A stretch of 14,684 nt of DNA from Gordonibacter sp036659115. GTDB lineage: Bacteria > Actinomycetota > Coriobacteriia > Coriobacteriales > Eggerthellaceae. The position numbers and the translations under genes are program-made. The notes beneath the pieces were generated by a model that saw only the letters and a list, made by a program, of their open reading frames with translations, ran no database searches and was not told the DNA's origin. Each line of letters starts with the position of its first letter. Positions within the stretch are counted from its first letter, which is position 1. Below, piece by piece: positions 13,735-14,684 of this stretch. Location of the stretch: the NCBI RefSeq assembly GCF_036659115.1, contig NZ_JAVXDF010000064.1; one strand, given 5' to 3'.

Positions 13735-14313
13735 TTAGATCGGGGTGTACACGACGGCCAGGAACTTGGCGTTCTGGCCATCGTGTGCACGCACCTGATG
13801 CGGCACGATGGAGTCGTAGTAGATACTCTCGCCGGGACGCAGCACGTAGATGTCCTTGCCGTACTCGATCTCGATCGAGCCCTCCATGCCGTAGAGCCAT
13901 TCCTCGCCCTCGTGGCCCACCAGCTCGTGGTCGGTCTCGCCCGAAGGCGTCACCGTAATAACGAAGGGGTCCATGTGACGCGAGGGACGTCCGGCCGCTA
14001 GGCTGAAGTAGCTTAGGTCGCCGGCATCGCTAGCCGTCTCGAACGACTTCAGGCGAGTGACTTCTTCCATCTGGACGCTATCTACGTAAGCAGGCCCCAG
14101 GTTCTCATCGTCGTCCATGAGGGTGCCGAGGCGCACACCCAAGGCGCGCGTGATCTTGATAAGGGGGGCCAACGAAGGCGGCACGGCGCCAGCTTCAAGC
14201 CCTTCAACCACCGATACGTCGCATCCGCAGCGGTCGGCAAGATCCTGGATCGACAAATGGTGCGCGGTGCGCAGGGTGGCGATCTTCTTGCCGAGCTTGT
14301 TCTCTTCGGACAT
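13735..14313 (-). CDS. XRE-family transcriptional regulator with C-terminal cupin domain
   Basis: A 192-residue DNA-binding regulator. An N-terminal helix-turn-helix covers about residues 8-62 (LGKKIATLRTAHHLSIQDLADRC then VSVVEGLEAGAVPPSLAPLIKITRAL). A linker follows, then a cupin_2 beta-barrel over about 110-190 (HELVGHEGEEWLYGMEGSIEIEYG, LRPGESIYYDSIVPHQVRA). In this family the cupin is thought to sense a small ligand. The start is ATG 14313-14311 with GGAGGGGAG about 7 bases upstream. It is the first gene of a two-gene operon with the acyl-CoA synthetase, an arrangement seen in many anaerobes, so the likely role is control of that ligase in response to a fatty or aromatic acid or its CoA ester. 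Ligand and operator are not identifiable here. Confidence 0.9.
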   Translation of the reverse strand: MSEENKLGKKIATLRTAHHLSIQDLADRCGCDVSVVEGLEAGAVPPSLAPLIKITRALGVRLGTLMDDDENLGPAYVDSVQMEEVTRLKSFETASDAGDLSYFSLAAGRPSRHMDPFVITVTPSGETDHELVGHEGEEWLYGMEGSIEIEYGKDIYVLRPGESIYYDSIVPHQVRAHDGQNAKFLAVVYTPI

Positions 14314-14420
14314 AAACGTGCTCCCCTCCTCAAAACCAAATTTGTTAGATAGGCATTATTATCCCCTAAGTTCCTCGAAAGCACTCCTTCGGAAAAGTGA
14401 TTAAGAACATAAACAGCGGC
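14314..14420 (-). promoter_or_regulatory. Upstream region of the XRE-cupin operon, weak promoter signals
   Basis: The stretch is AT-richer than its surroundings. A -10-like GATAAT lies at 14363-14358 on the minus strand, but no good -35 stands 16-18 bases upstream. The promoter of the regulator operon is expected here; its exact position is not supported. Confidence 0.3.
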
Positions 14421-14456
14421 AAAAGGCTTGCTGCTCGCAATCTCGCAAGGAGCAGC
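14421..14456 (-). terminator. Candidate terminator after the right-edge gene remnant
   Basis: On the minus strand GCTGCTC (14456-14450) and GAGCAGC (14436-14430) form a 7-base-pair stem with a 13-base loop. AAGCC and TTTT follow. The large loop and the spacer before the T-run make it a moderate candidate. It lies 30 bases after the stop of the remnant gene. Confidence 0.45.
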
Positions 14457-14485
14457 GCTTGCGAAAGCAATAAGCAAAAGCTTCC

Positions 14486-14684
14486 CTAGCTCTTGAACAG
14501 GGCGTGCTTGAGCTCCTCCTCGTCCTTGACGGACAGTGAGGTTTGCAGCACGTCGCGGGAGTTTGTAATCTCTAGTGCAGGTTTTCAATGCAGCACGTCG
14601 CTGCCGAACGGCTTGAGGGCGCTGATGAACTTCCCTTGGCAAGTGCTATACTCATCTGCCAGCCCGCCCAAGCGCGGGTTGCTT
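14486..14684 (-). pseudogene. C-terminal part of a gene interrupted by an in-frame stop; possibly DUF1269-like, cut by the window edge
   Basis: From the right edge the minus strand reads SNPRLGGLADEYSTC then QGKFISALKPFGSDVLH and stops at TGA (14587-14585). In the same frame, 45 bases further on, the sequence resumes as SRDVLQTSLSVKDEEE then LKHALFKS and TAG (14488-14486). Removing the 45 bases between two copies of GCGACGTGCTGCA restores one continuous tail, SDVLQTSLSVKDEEELKHAL. The tail (PFGSDVLQTSLS followed by DEEEL and ALF) recalls the C-terminus of DUF1269 proteins; that assignment is tentative and from memory of the family pattern. The 5' end lies outside the window. A genuine shorter protein ending at the TGA is possible but would lack this conserved tail. 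Confidence 0.5.
14544..14601. repeat. Two 13-base direct repeats bounding a 32-base insert
   Basis: TGCAGCACGTCGC occurs at 14544-14556 and 14589-14601, 45 bases apart start to start. The 32 bases between hold the stop codon that breaks the minus-strand frame. The layout looks like a small insertion with duplicated target, or an imperfect tandem duplication. Confidence 0.85.

Noticed and set aside
12210..13958. Long plus-strand open frame (582 codons) opposite the acyl-CoA synthetase
   Set aside because: Shadow of the synthetase and regulator genes; composition is odd and no family motif is visible.
14585..14587. TGA in the right-edge gene as a selenocysteine codon
   Set aside because: The direct repeats around the insert explain the stop more simply, no supporting hairpin was evident, and the tail family is not a selenoprotein family.
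14082..14642. Minus-strand frame spanning the XRE-cupin start and its upstream region
   Set aside because: It runs out of frame through the regulator gene and through a terminator-like hairpin; composition is that of a shadow frame.
1..14684. CRISPR arrays, insertion sequences, rRNA or prophage genes
   Set aside because: No regularly spaced repeats, transposase or integrase motifs, or rRNA sequence were seen anywhere in the window.

Overview
The window is GC-rich, densely coded DNA from what looks like a high-GC actinobacterium, most probably a gut-type Coriobacteriia/Eggerthellaceae member. That placement is an inference from gene order, protein style and frequent GTG starts (ribF, truB, nusA, rimP, the kinase and the surface protein all appear to start with GTG). 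It was not tested by any database search.

Left two thirds (1-8663, all minus strand): a classic translation/transcription-factor cluster. In transcription order it runs rimP - nusA - ylxR - infB - [assembly gap] - rbfA - nrnA - truB - ribF, with ribF cut by the left edge. The products mature the 30S subunit (RimP, RbfA), control elongation and termination (NusA), bind RNA (YlxR), start translation (IF-2), degrade nanoRNA (NrnA), make tRNA pseudouridine 55 (TruB) and make FMN/FAD (RibF). The last four genes are tightly coupled: rbfA/nrnA and nrnA/truB overlap by 4 bases and truB/ribF by 17. A promoter candidate lies before rimP, followed by a structured leader with a terminator-like hairpin. 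A second terminator-like hairpin with a possible competing helix lies just before rbfA, and a perfect hairpin sits just after infB. Together these suggest attenuation at two points in the cluster. A run of exactly 100 N between infB and rbfA is flanked by identical 55-base direct repeats, most likely a scaffolding artefact.

Middle (8785-11744): a divergent pair with only 32 bases between the start codons. On the minus strand is a large membrane sensor histidine kinase with an outside N-terminal domain, about seven membrane segments and an AgrC/HPK10-like HDLRHH kinase core. On the plus strand is a secreted, C-terminally membrane-anchored surface protein of unknown family. No response regulator is present in the window.

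Right (11745-14684): a decayed C-terminal fragment of a zincin-like metallopeptidase (HEIGH motif). Next comes a minus-strand two-gene operon, an XRE-cupin regulator followed by an AMP-forming acyl-CoA synthetase, ending in a good intrinsic terminator. At the right edge is the C-terminal part of another minus-strand gene, interrupted by an in-frame stop inside a 45-base segment bounded by 13-base direct repeats.

Most of the window is conserved housekeeping DNA. I did not find a convincing new defence, mobile or biosynthetic system. The points most worth a second look are the two attenuator-like leaders, a Cys/His zinc-knuckle-like tail on NusA, the kinase/surface-protein pair and the two broken genes.
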